Below, piece by piece: positions 17,953 to 26,042 of a stretch of 39,901 nt of DNA (within the stretch, counting starts at the first letter, position 1; each line of letters opens with the position of its first letter). The translations under genes were made by a program, and so were the position numbers. The notes beneath the pieces are model-generated. The model saw only the letters and a program-made list of their open reading frames with translations. It did not search any database and was not told where the DNA came from. The stretch spans positions 1 to 39,901 of the forward strand of contig SPJV01000128.1 in NCBI GenBank assembly GCA_006844765.1, in the 5' to 3' direction. The stretch comes from Alphaproteobacteria bacterium (GTDB lineage Bacteria > Pseudomonadota > Alphaproteobacteria > UBA8366 > Aestuariispiraceae).

Positions 17953-19125
17953 GTGACCACAGGCAAGTCGAAACTATCCAATCAATTGGTTCAACTGGGG
18001 CGTGGCGAGGACATGTCCGGGCGGTCCGTGAACCTGCCGATCCACATCAGCTCGACAATGCTGTTCGATACGCTCTCGGCATTCGAAGAAGCCCGTGACG
18101 CCCGCTATCAACACGGCACGCTTTACTATGGACGCTATGGTAATCCGGCCAGTTTCGAACTCGAAAAAATGATGGCCACCCTTGAAGGTGGCTATGGCTG
18201 CATCGCAGTGTCGTCCGGCCTGGCTGCGGTGACTATCGCGCTAACCGGGTTTCTTGAAGCAGGCGATCATTTGCTTGTCGCGGATAATGTCTATGAACCC
18301 ACCCGCAGCTTCTGCAACAATGTTCTGGCGCGCTATGGTGTCGAGGTTACTTATTTCGACCCCAACATTGGCGCCGGAGTCGCAGCTGAATTTCGGAAAA
18401 ACACAAAGGCACTGATGTTCGAAGCGCCGGGCTCTGGAACATTCGAAGTGCCCGACATTCCTGCGATCACCAGCGCCGCGACAGCAAACGGTATTGTTTC
18501 AGTTTTGGATGGAACATGGGCGACACCGGCGTTTTGTCAGCCTTTGAAGCTAGGCGTCGATGTGGTTGTCCACTCGGGCTCCAAGTATATCGGCGGCCAT
18601 GCCGATTGCATGATTGGGTTCATTGTGGCGAACGAGGCGCAATACCTAACCATGCGAAAATCAGCAATTGCATTTGGCGAGAAGCCAGGCGCACAGGAAG
18701 TTTTCCTCGCCTTGCGTGGATTGCGAACATTGGCCGTTCGCATGTCTGCCGCCGAACAGGCCGGCCTAACGATCGCACGCTGGCTAGAGCGACAACCCGC
18801 AGTCCTTAAAATCCTCCACCCTGCCTTTCCCGATTGCCCCGGCAACGACTACTGGCAACGTGACTTTTCAGGCGCCGCCGGATTGTTCAGCGTGATCATC
18901 AAACCATGCAGCGATGCAAACCTGCAGACCTTTATTGATTCACTGCAGATGTTTCATGTCGGCGTCAGTTGGGGTGGGTTTGAAAGCCTGGTCCTGCCAG
19001 TTTCACCGAACAGGACCGTGACGCCCTGGACGCACGAGGGGCGTGTCGTCCGGTTTAATATTGGCTTAGAAAACACTGACAGCCTTATTGAGGATTTATC
19101 TCAAGCTTTGAGTCATCTGGACTGA
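17953..19125 (+). CDS. PLP-dependent cystathionine beta-lyase-like enzyme (Cys/Met metabolism family)
   Basis: A 390-residue enzyme of the Cys/Met-metabolism PLP family. It has the tetramer/PLP contact YYGRYGNPASFELE, the SSGLAAVTIAL phosphate-binding turn, the LDGTWATP segment with the pyridine-binding Asp, and the Schiff-base Lys at about 211 in HSGSKYIGGHAD. It most resembles MetC-type C–S lyases; beta-elimination from a cysteine conjugate, cystathionine or cysteine would release a thiol, pyruvate and ammonia. Start GTG 17953 follows GGAAAG. Being next to an oxidoreductase, transporter and hydantoinase genes argues for a catabolic rather than biosynthetic role. Gamma-lyase activity cannot be excluded. 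Confidence 0.85.
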   Translation: MTTGKSKLSNQLVQLGRGEDMSGRSVNLPIHISSTMLFDTLSAFEEARDARYQHGTLYYGRYGNPASFELEKMMATLEGGYGCIAVSSGLAAVTIALTGFLEAGDHLLVADNVYEPTRSFCNNVLARYGVEVTYFDPNIGAGVAAEFRKNTKALMFEAPGSGTFEVPDIPAITSAATANGIVSVLDGTWATPAFCQPLKLGVDVVVHSGSKYIGGHADCMIGFIVANEAQYLTMRKSAIAFGEKPGAQEVFLALRGLRTLAVRMSAAEQAGLTIARWLERQPAVLKILHPAFPDCPGNDYWQRDFSGAAGLFSVIIKPCSDANLQTFIDSLQMFHVGVSWGGFESLVLPVSPNRTVTPWTHEGRVVRFNIGLENTDSLIEDLSQALSHLD

Positions 19126-19175
19126 TTTGGGCCGACGATTGGCATATCCGTTTGGGTCTTCGGCCAGCCCTATAA

Positions 19176-19208
19176 ACAATTGACACAAAAATCTAATTGT
19201 TCTATTTA
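19176..19208 (+). promoter_or_regulatory. Candidate dctP promoter with overlapping operator
   Basis: TTGACA at 19180–19185 is a consensus −35; 17 bp on, TATTTA at 19203–19208 is a weak −10. ATTGACACAA (19179–19188) is shared exactly with the hyuA upstream element. It is also inside an inverted repeat, AACAATT (19176–19182) and AATTGTT (19195–19201). Binding here would block RNA polymerase. Confidence 0.45.
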
Positions 19209-19332
19209 TCAAAACTGCAATTTCATATACCGGAATTGTGAATGAACCGTTGGGGAAGTGGTCTATAAGTAAAATGTAAAGACGGCCATCTGCTCCGGCA
19301 GCTTGAAAGGTCACATCAGCAGGAGGGTACTC

Positions 19333-20400
19333 ATGCATATGAAAAGAGTCCTGGTCGGAATGGTCGTAGGGGGCGCACTAGCGCTTGGCGCAGCACAGGC
19401 GTCAGCAGAAGTTCAGGAATTCAAGTTTGAGGTGGTCGGCACCTGGGGGTTTCTTGAAAACTGGAAAATTTTCGAAAGTGATTTCTGGCAAAACCGTTTG
19501 CCCGCCGCTTCCGGTGGCAAGCTGACTGCCAACGCCAAGCCGTATACGGAACTTGGGGTAAAAGGGTACGAGGTGATGTCGGGGTTGAAGCGTGGTGCAT
19601 ATGATGCAGCACATGCCACCGCACCTTATGCCGCGAAAGCCAGTGTCGCCCTGGAAGGGATCGATCTGGCCGGTGTCATTCAGGATTATTCAACCTACCG
19701 CAAGGCTCTGAAGGCCTATCGCCCAATTATGGCGCGCGAACTTGCTGAGAAGTATAACGCAAAACTGATCAACACCTACCCTTTCCCAAGCCAGCAGCTT
19801 TGGTGCAACCTGAAGGATAAGTCGATCAAGTCGATTTCGCTGAAAGATTTGGCGGGCAAAAAAATCCGGACCTATTCCAGAACGCTGGGTGATTTTGTTG
19901 AAGGCTTGAATGCCTCAGCCGTATCAATTCCTTTCGGTGAGGTTGTCCCAGCACTGCAAAAAGGCGTTGCGGACTGTGGCATCACAGGCACCATGCCCGC
20001 CTATAATGCGAAATGGTATCAAGTTGTGACACATAATGTCCGTGTTCGCGTTGGTTATGCGGCCTCTTTCACAGCAATCAACATGGATACATGGAACGAC
20101 CTGAACGAAGACACACAGAACCTCATTCTGAAGGAAGCTGAGAAGCTGGAGAATGAAATTTGGGAATTCGAGGAAAGCCTCGATCAGGCCGGCATGGATT
20201 GTAATTCCCACGGCCCATGTGAAAAAGGCGAGCCTGGTGGTGTGACGGGTATCGATCCCTCTCCGGAAGATCAGGCGATGCTGAAGGAGATTGTTGAGAA
20301 CGTTGTCCTCAAACGTTGGGCGAAGCGCTGCGGCAAGAAATGCGCTGACGAGTGGAATGAAACCGTCGGCAAAGTCGTCGGCATGGTAGCCGCTGAGTAA
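19333..20400 (+). CDS. dctP: TRAP transporter substrate-binding protein
   Basis: A 355-residue periplasmic binding protein with a Sec signal peptide (MHMKRVLVGMVVGGALALGA, cleaved near QASA at ~25). The DctP fold markers include the GKKIRTYSR segment, whose Arg in this position usually binds a substrate carboxylate, and the VVPALQKGVADCGITG motif. Two C-terminal Cys pairs (DCNSHGPC, RCGKKC) are unusual and may form disulfides. The start is fixed by AGGAGGG 5 nt upstream of ATG 19333. A strong terminator follows before dctQM. The ligand is unknown; a carboxylate-bearing compound related to the downstream hydantoinase substrate is likely. Confidence 0.92.
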   Translation: MHMKRVLVGMVVGGALALGAAQASAEVQEFKFEVVGTWGFLENWKIFESDFWQNRLPAASGGKLTANAKPYTELGVKGYEVMSGLKRGAYDAAHATAPYAAKASVALEGIDLAGVIQDYSTYRKALKAYRPIMARELAEKYNAKLINTYPFPSQQLWCNLKDKSIKSISLKDLAGKKIRTYSRTLGDFVEGLNASAVSIPFGEVVPALQKGVADCGITGTMPAYNAKWYQVVTHNVRVRVGYAASFTAINMDTWNDLNEDTQNLILKEAEKLENEIWEFEESLDQAGMDCNSHGPCEKGEPGGVTGIDPSPEDQAMLKEIVENVVLKRWAKRCGKKCADEWNETVGKVVGMVAAE

Positions 20401-20422
20401 ACACGATGATGGTGATTTAAAT

Positions 20423-20464
20423 AAACGCTACGCGAAGCCATAATTTTCGCGTAGCGTTTTTTTT
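20423..20464 (+). terminator. Rho-independent terminator between dctP and dctQ
   Basis: A perfect 14-bp stem, AAACGCTACGCGAA (20423–20436) with its complement at 20446–20459, a 9-nt loop, then T's to 20464. It lies between genes of one transporter, so it probably lets the binding protein be made in excess over the membrane subunits by partial read-through. Confidence 0.9.
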
Positions 20465-20487
20465 ATCACGATCCTGGGGGGGGCTAT

Positions 20488-21054
20488 ATGTTTGAGGCAA
20501 TCCACGCACAGCTAATTGCCATTTCGCGCGGCGCAGTTTGGGTCGGTGGCGCCGGAATGTTGTTTTCCGCGATCATGGTAACGTTGGATGTGTTAGCCCG
20601 AAAAATGTTTGGCATTACACTGTCCGGTGCCGATGAGATCTCAGGTTATATCTTCGCTGCAGCCACGGCGTGGTCTTATTCCTATTGCCTATTCAACCGG
20701 GCAAATATCCGAATAGACGCGCTGTACAATGTTATGAGCCTGCGAACCAAGGCGCTGCTGGATCTTCTCGGTATCCTATTGCTGCTCTATTACATCTACC
20801 TGCTATCCACCAATGCCTGGGTGATGTTTTCTGAAAATTGGGAATTTAATTCTCTGGCCCAAACCACGATGGCGAAACCACTTTGGATTCCGCAAATATT
20901 CTGGATTTCAGGCTTATTCTTTTTCTTGCTGTGTCTCACCTTCCTGTCGGTTTACTGCCTTACGGCACTGGCAAAAGGAGATTGGAAGACCATCAATGAT
21001 GTCGCCGGCGTCAAGACCGTCGAAGAAGAAGTTATTGAGGAGACACACGTCTGA
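20488..21054 (+). CDS. dctQ: TRAP transporter small membrane subunit
   Basis: A 188-residue protein with four predicted membrane helices (about 15–35, 50–70, 90–110, 130–155) and the small-subunit pattern (VTLDVLARKMFG, ISGYIFAAATAWSYSYCL, RANIRIDALYNVM). It couples the DctM channel to the periplasmic binding protein. The ATG is preceded by an eight-G tract (20476–20483) that must act as the ribosome-binding site. Its TGA overlaps the dctM ATG by one base (TGATG), indicating coupled translation. Confidence 0.93.
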   Translation: MFEAIHAQLIAISRGAVWVGGAGMLFSAIMVTLDVLARKMFGITLSGADEISGYIFAAATAWSYSYCLFNRANIRIDALYNVMSLRTKALLDLLGILLLLYYIYLLSTNAWVMFSENWEFNSLAQTTMAKPLWIPQIFWISGLFFFLLCLTFLSVYCLTALAKGDWKTINDVAGVKTVEEEVIEETHV

Positions 21055-22343
21055 TGCCTTTTGTAATTCTAATCGCATTGATCGCTCTGATTGCTGCCGC
21101 CGTTCCAGTCGCTGCTGTTCTGGGTATTCTCAGTCTTTCGCTGGATGAAGTTTTCCTGAGGGGGCGTCGGTCCCTGATGCTTGGCGACTTCGTTTGGGAA
21201 CAAACGATTGAGTATATCCTGGTTGCCATTCCCATGTTTATCCTGCTTGGCGAGATCATGTTACGGTCCGGGATTGCACTGCGCATGTATCGTGCGGTGA
21301 TCCAGTGGCTGTCTTGGCTGCCAGGTGGACTGATGCATGCCAACATCGGATCCAGCGCGATTTTTGCGGCCTCATCCGGGTCAAGTGTCGCGACGGCCGC
21401 GACTGTCGGTACAGTGGCGTATCCTGAGATCGAAAAATATAACTATAACGAACCCCTATTTTTAGGCTCACTCGCCGCTGGCGGCACACTGGGAATCCTC
21501 ATTCCGCCATCCATCAACATGATCATCTATGGGTTACTGACGGACAGTTCTGTACCTGAACTCTATCTAGCAGGTATTTTCCCCGGACTTCTATTAGCAA
21601 TGCTGTTCATGGGTGTGGTGGCCATTGCCTGCATCTGGCGCCCCAAATATGACGGCAACAAGGTTGAAACATCCTGGGAAACGCGGATTAAGGTCTTGCC
21701 TGATTTGCTCCCCCCCTTACTTCTTTTCGTTATTGTTGTCGGATCCATTTACGCTGGTATCGCAACGCCGACGGAGGCCTCTTCAATAGGTGTTGTCTTT
21801 GCCTTGGGCATCGCTGCCTGGAACAAAACCTTGAACTTGGAGATGTTAAAACGGGCCTTTGAAGGCACCATGCGTTCAACTGGAATGATCATGTTGATTA
21901 TTCTGGCTGCCGTTTTCCTGAACTTTGTGCTGGGCTTTATGGGTGTCACGCAAGCAATTCTAGAAGCCATCAAGGATTTGGGCTGGTCACCAATACAGAC
22001 CATGCTCGCCATCATCGTCTTTTATCTATTACTCGGCATGTTCATGGAAACGCTTTCCATGATGCTGACAACCATCCCTGTGGTTTTCCCGATTGTTATG
22101 CATATGGGCTACGATCCGGTTTGGTTTGGCATCATGATCACGGTATTGATGGAAGCGGCCCTTATCACGCCACCGATCGGTATCAATTTGTATGTTGTTC
22201 ATGGCATCCGATCCCGTGGCGGTAAGTTCAACGATGTTTCAATTGGTGCCGTGCCATTCTTATTCGCGCTGTTCGCACTGATCGCGTTTCTTCTCATGTT
22301 CCCAGACCTTGCTCTCTGGCTGCCGACTGAAGTGTATCGATAG
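21054..22343 (+). CDS. dctM: TRAP transporter large membrane subunit
   Basis: A 429-residue, very hydrophobic protein with about 11–12 membrane segments. Typical DctM segments are the ASSGSSVATAATVGTVAYPE region, the LAAGGTLGILIPPSINMIIYG substrate/Na+ region (two hairpin repeats), and the EAALITPPIGINLYVVHG repeat near the C-terminus. It forms the sodium-driven transport channel with DctQ. No fusion to DctQ. Confidence 0.95.
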   Translation: MPFVILIALIALIAAAVPVAAVLGILSLSLDEVFLRGRRSLMLGDFVWEQTIEYILVAIPMFILLGEIMLRSGIALRMYRAVIQWLSWLPGGLMHANIGSSAIFAASSGSSVATAATVGTVAYPEIEKYNYNEPLFLGSLAAGGTLGILIPPSINMIIYGLLTDSSVPELYLAGIFPGLLLAMLFMGVVAIACIWRPKYDGNKVETSWETRIKVLPDLLPPLLLFVIVVGSIYAGIATPTEASSIGVVFALGIAAWNKTLNLEMLKRAFEGTMRSTGMIMLIILAAVFLNFVLGFMGVTQAILEAIKDLGWSPIQTMLAIIVFYLLLGMFMETLSMMLTTIPVVFPIVMHMGYDPVWFGIMITVLMEAALITPPIGINLYVVHGIRSRGGKFNDVSIGAVPFLFALFALIAFLLMFPDLALWLPTEVYR

Positions 22344-22506
22344 TTTCTGACCCCGGACCGTAGACTACAGCCGCACGGTTTGGGACGATTACATAAGTGC
22401 AGTAAAACACCGGGAAGCAGCAGAAATAGCACCGAATTTCTACCTTCCACAGTCGAACGTGGCCATTGCTCACAAAGCTATTGCGCGTTGCATAGGGTAT
22501 GAGAGT

Positions 22507-22545
22507 TTGATAGGTCATTGCAGCATTGTTACAATTAGGTAGAGG
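22507..22545 (+). promoter_or_regulatory. Candidate promoter/operator of the iclR-type gene
   Basis: TTGATA (22507–22512), a 17-bp spacer and TACAAT (22530–22535) form a good sigma70-like promoter. The −10 overlaps the palindrome ATTGT-t-ACAAT (22525–22535), which continues as ATTAG and matches the hyuA upstream element at 12 of 14 positions. This would give autoregulation. A purine-rich ribosome-binding site (AGAGG, ending 22545) follows before the TTG start. Confidence 0.5.
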
Positions 22546-22552
22546 TTGAGCG

Positions 22553-23338
22553 TTGAAAAATAATGCAAAAAAAGGGTCGTCTGAAGAATCACCGAAGATT
22601 GATTCCACCCTTTCAAAAGGCCTCCGCATCCTTGAAACATTGGCTGGAAATTCTGCAGGTATTGGATTGACGACGCTTGCGGCTCAACTTGACCTGACCA
22701 AATCAAACACCTTTCGATTGCTTCGCACACTCAGCACGCTTGGTTATGTGCAACAAACAGACTCAAAGCGTTACAAGACGACCATGAAGGTCTGGACTCT
22801 TGGTCAAGAGGTTATTGAAGAGCTTAACTTGCCGGAAATTGCAGCGCCTCAGATGGAAATGCTGTCCGCTGCGACCCGAGAGGCTGTGTATTTAGCTGTT
22901 CTTGACGGGCTCCATAACCTCTATATTGATCGAATAGATAGTCCGGAGCCAATTCGCACGTTCACGCGGAAAGGCGGCAGCGCGCCGCTTCATTGTATCG
23001 CGACAGGCAAATCTTTATTGGCGGGAAACTATGATCGCCTACGTCACCTGATTAAGGATGATCTAAACAGATATACCGACAAGACAATCACATCCATTCG
23101 GCGCCTCGATGCCAACATTCAAGAAATCCAGAAAACCGGCGTCGCCATTGACACCGGCGAATATCGTGAAGGGGTCTATAGCATCGGAGCCCCAATCTAC
23201 GATCCCGCCGGCGCAACGATCGCGGCAATCGCGGTTGCCATACCGGAAATTCGCCTCGCCGATGGGCAGGTTGAAGAGATCAGTGAGTTGGTAAAAAAAG
23301 CAGCGCACGGTGTCACCGAGTCCATTAAGGCGTTGTGA
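22553..23338 (+). CDS. IclR-family transcriptional regulator
   Basis: A 261-residue regulator with an N-terminal winged helix (about 18–80: LSKGLRILETLAG, TTLAAQLDLTKSNTFRLLRTL, LGYVQQ) and a C-terminal GAF-like effector domain (REAVYLAVLDG, GGSAPLHCIATGKSLLA, GEYREGVYSIGAPIYDPAG). There is no ATG at the N-terminus; TTG 22553 after AGAGG is the only sensible start. It lies between the TRAP transporter and hyuAB, and matching palindromic elements occur upstream of it, dctP, hyuA and the metC-like gene, so it is the probable regulator of the whole block. The effector is unknown. Confidence 0.92.
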   Translation: MKNNAKKGSSEESPKIDSTLSKGLRILETLAGNSAGIGLTTLAAQLDLTKSNTFRLLRTLSTLGYVQQTDSKRYKTTMKVWTLGQEVIEELNLPEIAAPQMEMLSAATREAVYLAVLDGLHNLYIDRIDSPEPIRTFTRKGGSAPLHCIATGKSLLAGNYDRLRHLIKDDLNRYTDKTITSIRRLDANIQEIQKTGVAIDTGEYREGVYSIGAPIYDPAGATIAAIAVAIPEIRLADGQVEEISELVKKAAHGVTESIKAL

Positions 23339-23945
23339 CCGCCCAATTCACTGCCGCCTCTGATAAACACGGTAACTCGAGACCAATTTAGTCCCCCCTC
23401 CTGCACTGCTCTTCTGCAGATCCAACTTCATTTTCCACCAGTCTTATCCAAAGACTCATATACCAAGCAATTATTTGTTTTTATTAACCTTATTAACCGC
23501 TTCCATTTGATGTCCATCACGCATAGAGAGACCTATTCAGCCCCCATTGGGAAAGTTCTGCCTGGCGGCGTTGCACGTGCCGATGGGGATAAATCTAAAT
23601 TCAGGGAGGTGATTTTTAAGAGCATTCGCGGCTCTAATTGTTCCGGCATTTAAAATTATAATTCTGTATATTGACACAATTAGCTGTTTCACTCATATTA
23701 TTCCGATCAAATATCGCTGTGCTTCCTGCGCAGGCGCAAGCGACGAACCTATTCAAATCGATGGCCCAAATCATGGGGTGATCATCTGTATTTCCTAATG
23801 GGATGTGCCATTTGAAGAGGCTTGTTTTGCTGACTCAATGCCGTTGAAAACGCACTAGAAACAGACCGCCTCTACCGCGATCTGGGTTTGAAATGCACAT
23901 GAAATCTTCAAAGGGACGTCATATGCGTGCAGAAGAGAATAATTC
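23339..23945. other. 607-bp intergenic region upstream of hyuA
   Basis: I see no convincing gene. It is AT-rich. It contains a candidate promoter/operator at 23670–23699 and an isolated, near-perfect Shine–Dalgarno string AGGGAGGTGA (23603–23612) without a following start codon; a 9-codon frame (ATG 23583 to TGA 23612) ends on it. The distance from the promoter to hyuA leaves a leader of about 240 nt. Confidence 0.6.
23668..23699 (+). promoter_or_regulatory. Candidate hyuA promoter with IclR-type operator
   Basis: TTGACA (23671–23676), a 17-bp spacer, then CATATT (23694–23699). The −35 is embedded in ATTG-ACA-CAAT (23670–23680), which continues as TAG; ATTGACACAA is identical to the dctP site, and ATTGnnACAATTAG matches the site before the iclR-type gene. 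Confidence 0.5.
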
Positions 23946-26042
23946 ATGACCAGTGAGCAGATACGTGTTGGCGTAGATATTGGTGGAACGTTTACCGATG
24001 TCGCTATGGAGTATTCCGGCGGGCTCGCGACAGTTAAGGTGCTGACAAATTATGCGAACCCGGAACAGGCAATTCTAGACGGAATTGAATCCGCTGCTGA
24101 ACAAGCCGGTGTGCGCCTTGCTGATATCAGTCAGGTTGTCCATGGAACGACCCTGGTAACAAACGCACTCATTCAACGCCGCGGGGCCCGAACGGCTTTC
24201 ATTACAACAGATGGCTTTCGCGATGTAATCGAAATGCGGACGGAAAACAGGTTTGAGCAATATGACCTAAATCTTTCTTTGCCGAAGCCACTTGTGGCGC
24301 GTGCCGACCGCTACACCTTGAAAGAACGCATTGGTGCCAAGGGGGACGTGCTTCGCGCAATTGATCCGGAAGACCTTAACAGTCTAACAGCTCGTGTGGC
24401 AGATGGCGGGTATGAGGCCGTCGCCATTGGGTTCATGCATTCCTATACAAATAGTGCCCATGAAGTCGCCGTTGCAGATGCCCTCACAGCGGCGATGCCT
24501 GACGCCATGATATCCATATCCAGTGTGATCTCTCCTCAGATGAGAGAGTTTGAGCGATTTAATACGGTTATCGCCAACGCTTATGTCCGCCCGCAGGTTG
24601 CTGAATATCTCGGCCGGCTGGTCGCGCTCTTACGAAAAAGGGAAATTACTGCACCGGTATTCATGATGCATTCGGGCGGCGGATTGATCAGTATAGAAAC
24701 CGCTTCCGAACAACCGGTCCGATTGCTCGAGTCTGGGCCTGCTGGGGGCGCAATATTTGCCGCCGAATTTGCAACGAGCCACAGCATCGATCAGATGTTG
24801 TCTTTCGACATGGGCGGCACGACCGCAAAGATCTGCCTTGTTGAAGGGGGAAAACCGAAAACAGCGAACCGGTTTGAAATTGCCCGCACCTATCGCTTCA
24901 AAAAGGGCTCGGGAATGCCCGTTTCAACGCCCGTGGTTGAGATGGTGGAGATTGGTGCGGGTGGTGGTTCGATTGCCTCCATTGACGCGATGAACCAAAT
25001 TCGTGTCGGGCCGAAAAGCGCGGGTTCTGAACCTGGCCCCGCATGCTATCAGCGCAACGGCACAGACCCAACGGTCACGGATGCTAACCTTCTATTGGGC
25101 AGGTTGGACCCGGACAACTTCGCCGGCGGCGCTATTCCACTATCGACAGATGCCGCAAGACAAGCCGTGCAAACTCAACTGACCGGTAAAATTGATCTGG
25201 ATGTTGAGGCAGCCTCCTTTGGCGTCACTGAAATGGTCGATGAAAACATGGCCAACGCAGCCCGTGTGCATACGGTCGAAAATGGTCGCGACATTACCAG
25301 TTTCAGCATGATCGCCTTTGGCGGCGGCGCCCCCCTGCATGCGTGCCGGCTCTGTGAGAAACTAGGGATATCGTCATTATTGATTCCGTCAGGCGCAGGC
25401 GTTGGATCCGCCATCGGTTTCCTTCAGGCGCCTTTCTCCTATGAAGCGACAAAGGGGATGTTCCAGCGGTTATCTGAATTTGATGCTGATCAGGTCAACC
25501 AGGTCCTGAATAACCTGGATGGGGAGGTCAGGCATTTCGTTAAAGAAGGTGCGGGTGACGCGGCGACGGAAACCACGCTTCTGGTGTTCATGCGCTATGC
25601 CGGTCAGGGGTCGGAAGTTCCTGTTGAGATGCCCTACAAGGCTTTTACACCGGAAGATGTTACCCTCTTCAAGTCTGGTTTTGAAGACGCATACCGAACG
25701 CTCTTTGGACGGATCATTGAAGACCTGGCGGTTGAGATTACAAACTGGTCATTGGTGGTATCGACGGTTCGCAAAAAATCCAAAGCTGTAACACCGAAGC
25801 GCACAGGAGCAGCCGTCAGCGGTCATGGTCAACGGCAGTTTTTTGATGCGGCGTTGCGCAGGACTGTATTGGCACAGGAAATTGCCCGAGGTGCCCTATC
25901 ACCCGGCGATCTGGTGGTTGGACCCGCCGTCATTACAGAAGATGAAACCTCAACAATCGTGACCTCCGGCTTTTCTGCAATAGCGCAGACAGATGGATCA
26001 TTACTCCTGTTGAGCAAAAATAGGGTGGAGGCTGCGGCATGA
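23946..26042 (+). CDS. Hydantoinase/5-oxoprolinase family protein, A subunit (HyuA-like)
   Basis: A 698-residue ATP-dependent cyclic-amidase subunit. The N-terminal phosphate-binding loop VDIGGTFTDVA (10–20), VVHGTTLVTNALIQRRGA, LLESGPAGGAIFAAE, the second ASKHA-type phosphate loop FDMGGTTAKICL (~287–298), EIGAGGGSIA and GSEPGPACY are all intact. The family includes 5-oxoprolinase, N-methylhydantoinase and acetone/acetophenone carboxylase subunits, which activate a carbonyl with ATP. It overlaps hyuB by 4 bp. The exact substrate cannot be read from sequence; the neighbouring TRAP transporter and IclR regulator point to an imported catabolic substrate. Confidence 0.9.
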   Translation: MTSEQIRVGVDIGGTFTDVAMEYSGGLATVKVLTNYANPEQAILDGIESAAEQAGVRLADISQVVHGTTLVTNALIQRRGARTAFITTDGFRDVIEMRTENRFEQYDLNLSLPKPLVARADRYTLKERIGAKGDVLRAIDPEDLNSLTARVADGGYEAVAIGFMHSYTNSAHEVAVADALTAAMPDAMISISSVISPQMREFERFNTVIANAYVRPQVAEYLGRLVALLRKREITAPVFMMHSGGGLISIETASEQPVRLLESGPAGGAIFAAEFATSHSIDQMLSFDMGGTTAKICLVEGGKPKTANRFEIARTYRFKKGSGMPVSTPVVEMVEIGAGGGSIASIDAMNQIRVGPKSAGSEPGPACYQRNGTDPTVTDANLLLGRLDPDNFAGGAIPLSTDAARQAVQTQLTGKIDLDVEAASFGVTEMVDENMANAARVHTVENGRDITSFSMIAFGGGAPLHACRLCEKLGISSLLIPSGAGVGSAIGFLQAPFSYEATKGMFQRLSEFDADQVNQVLNNLDGEVRHFVKEGAGDAATETTLLVFMRYAGQGSEVPVEMPYKAFTPEDVTLFKSGFEDAYRTLFGRIIEDLAVEITNWSLVVSTVRKKSKAVTPKRTGAAVSGHGQRQFFDAALRRTVLAQEIARGALSPGDLVVGPAVITEDETSTIVTSGFSAIAQTDGSLLLLSKNRVEAAA

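Noticed and set aside
23583..23612. Nine-codon open frame (ATG 23583) as a leader peptide for hyuA
   Set aside because: It lies upstream of the candidate promoter, has no ribosome site, and has no regulatory codon bias.
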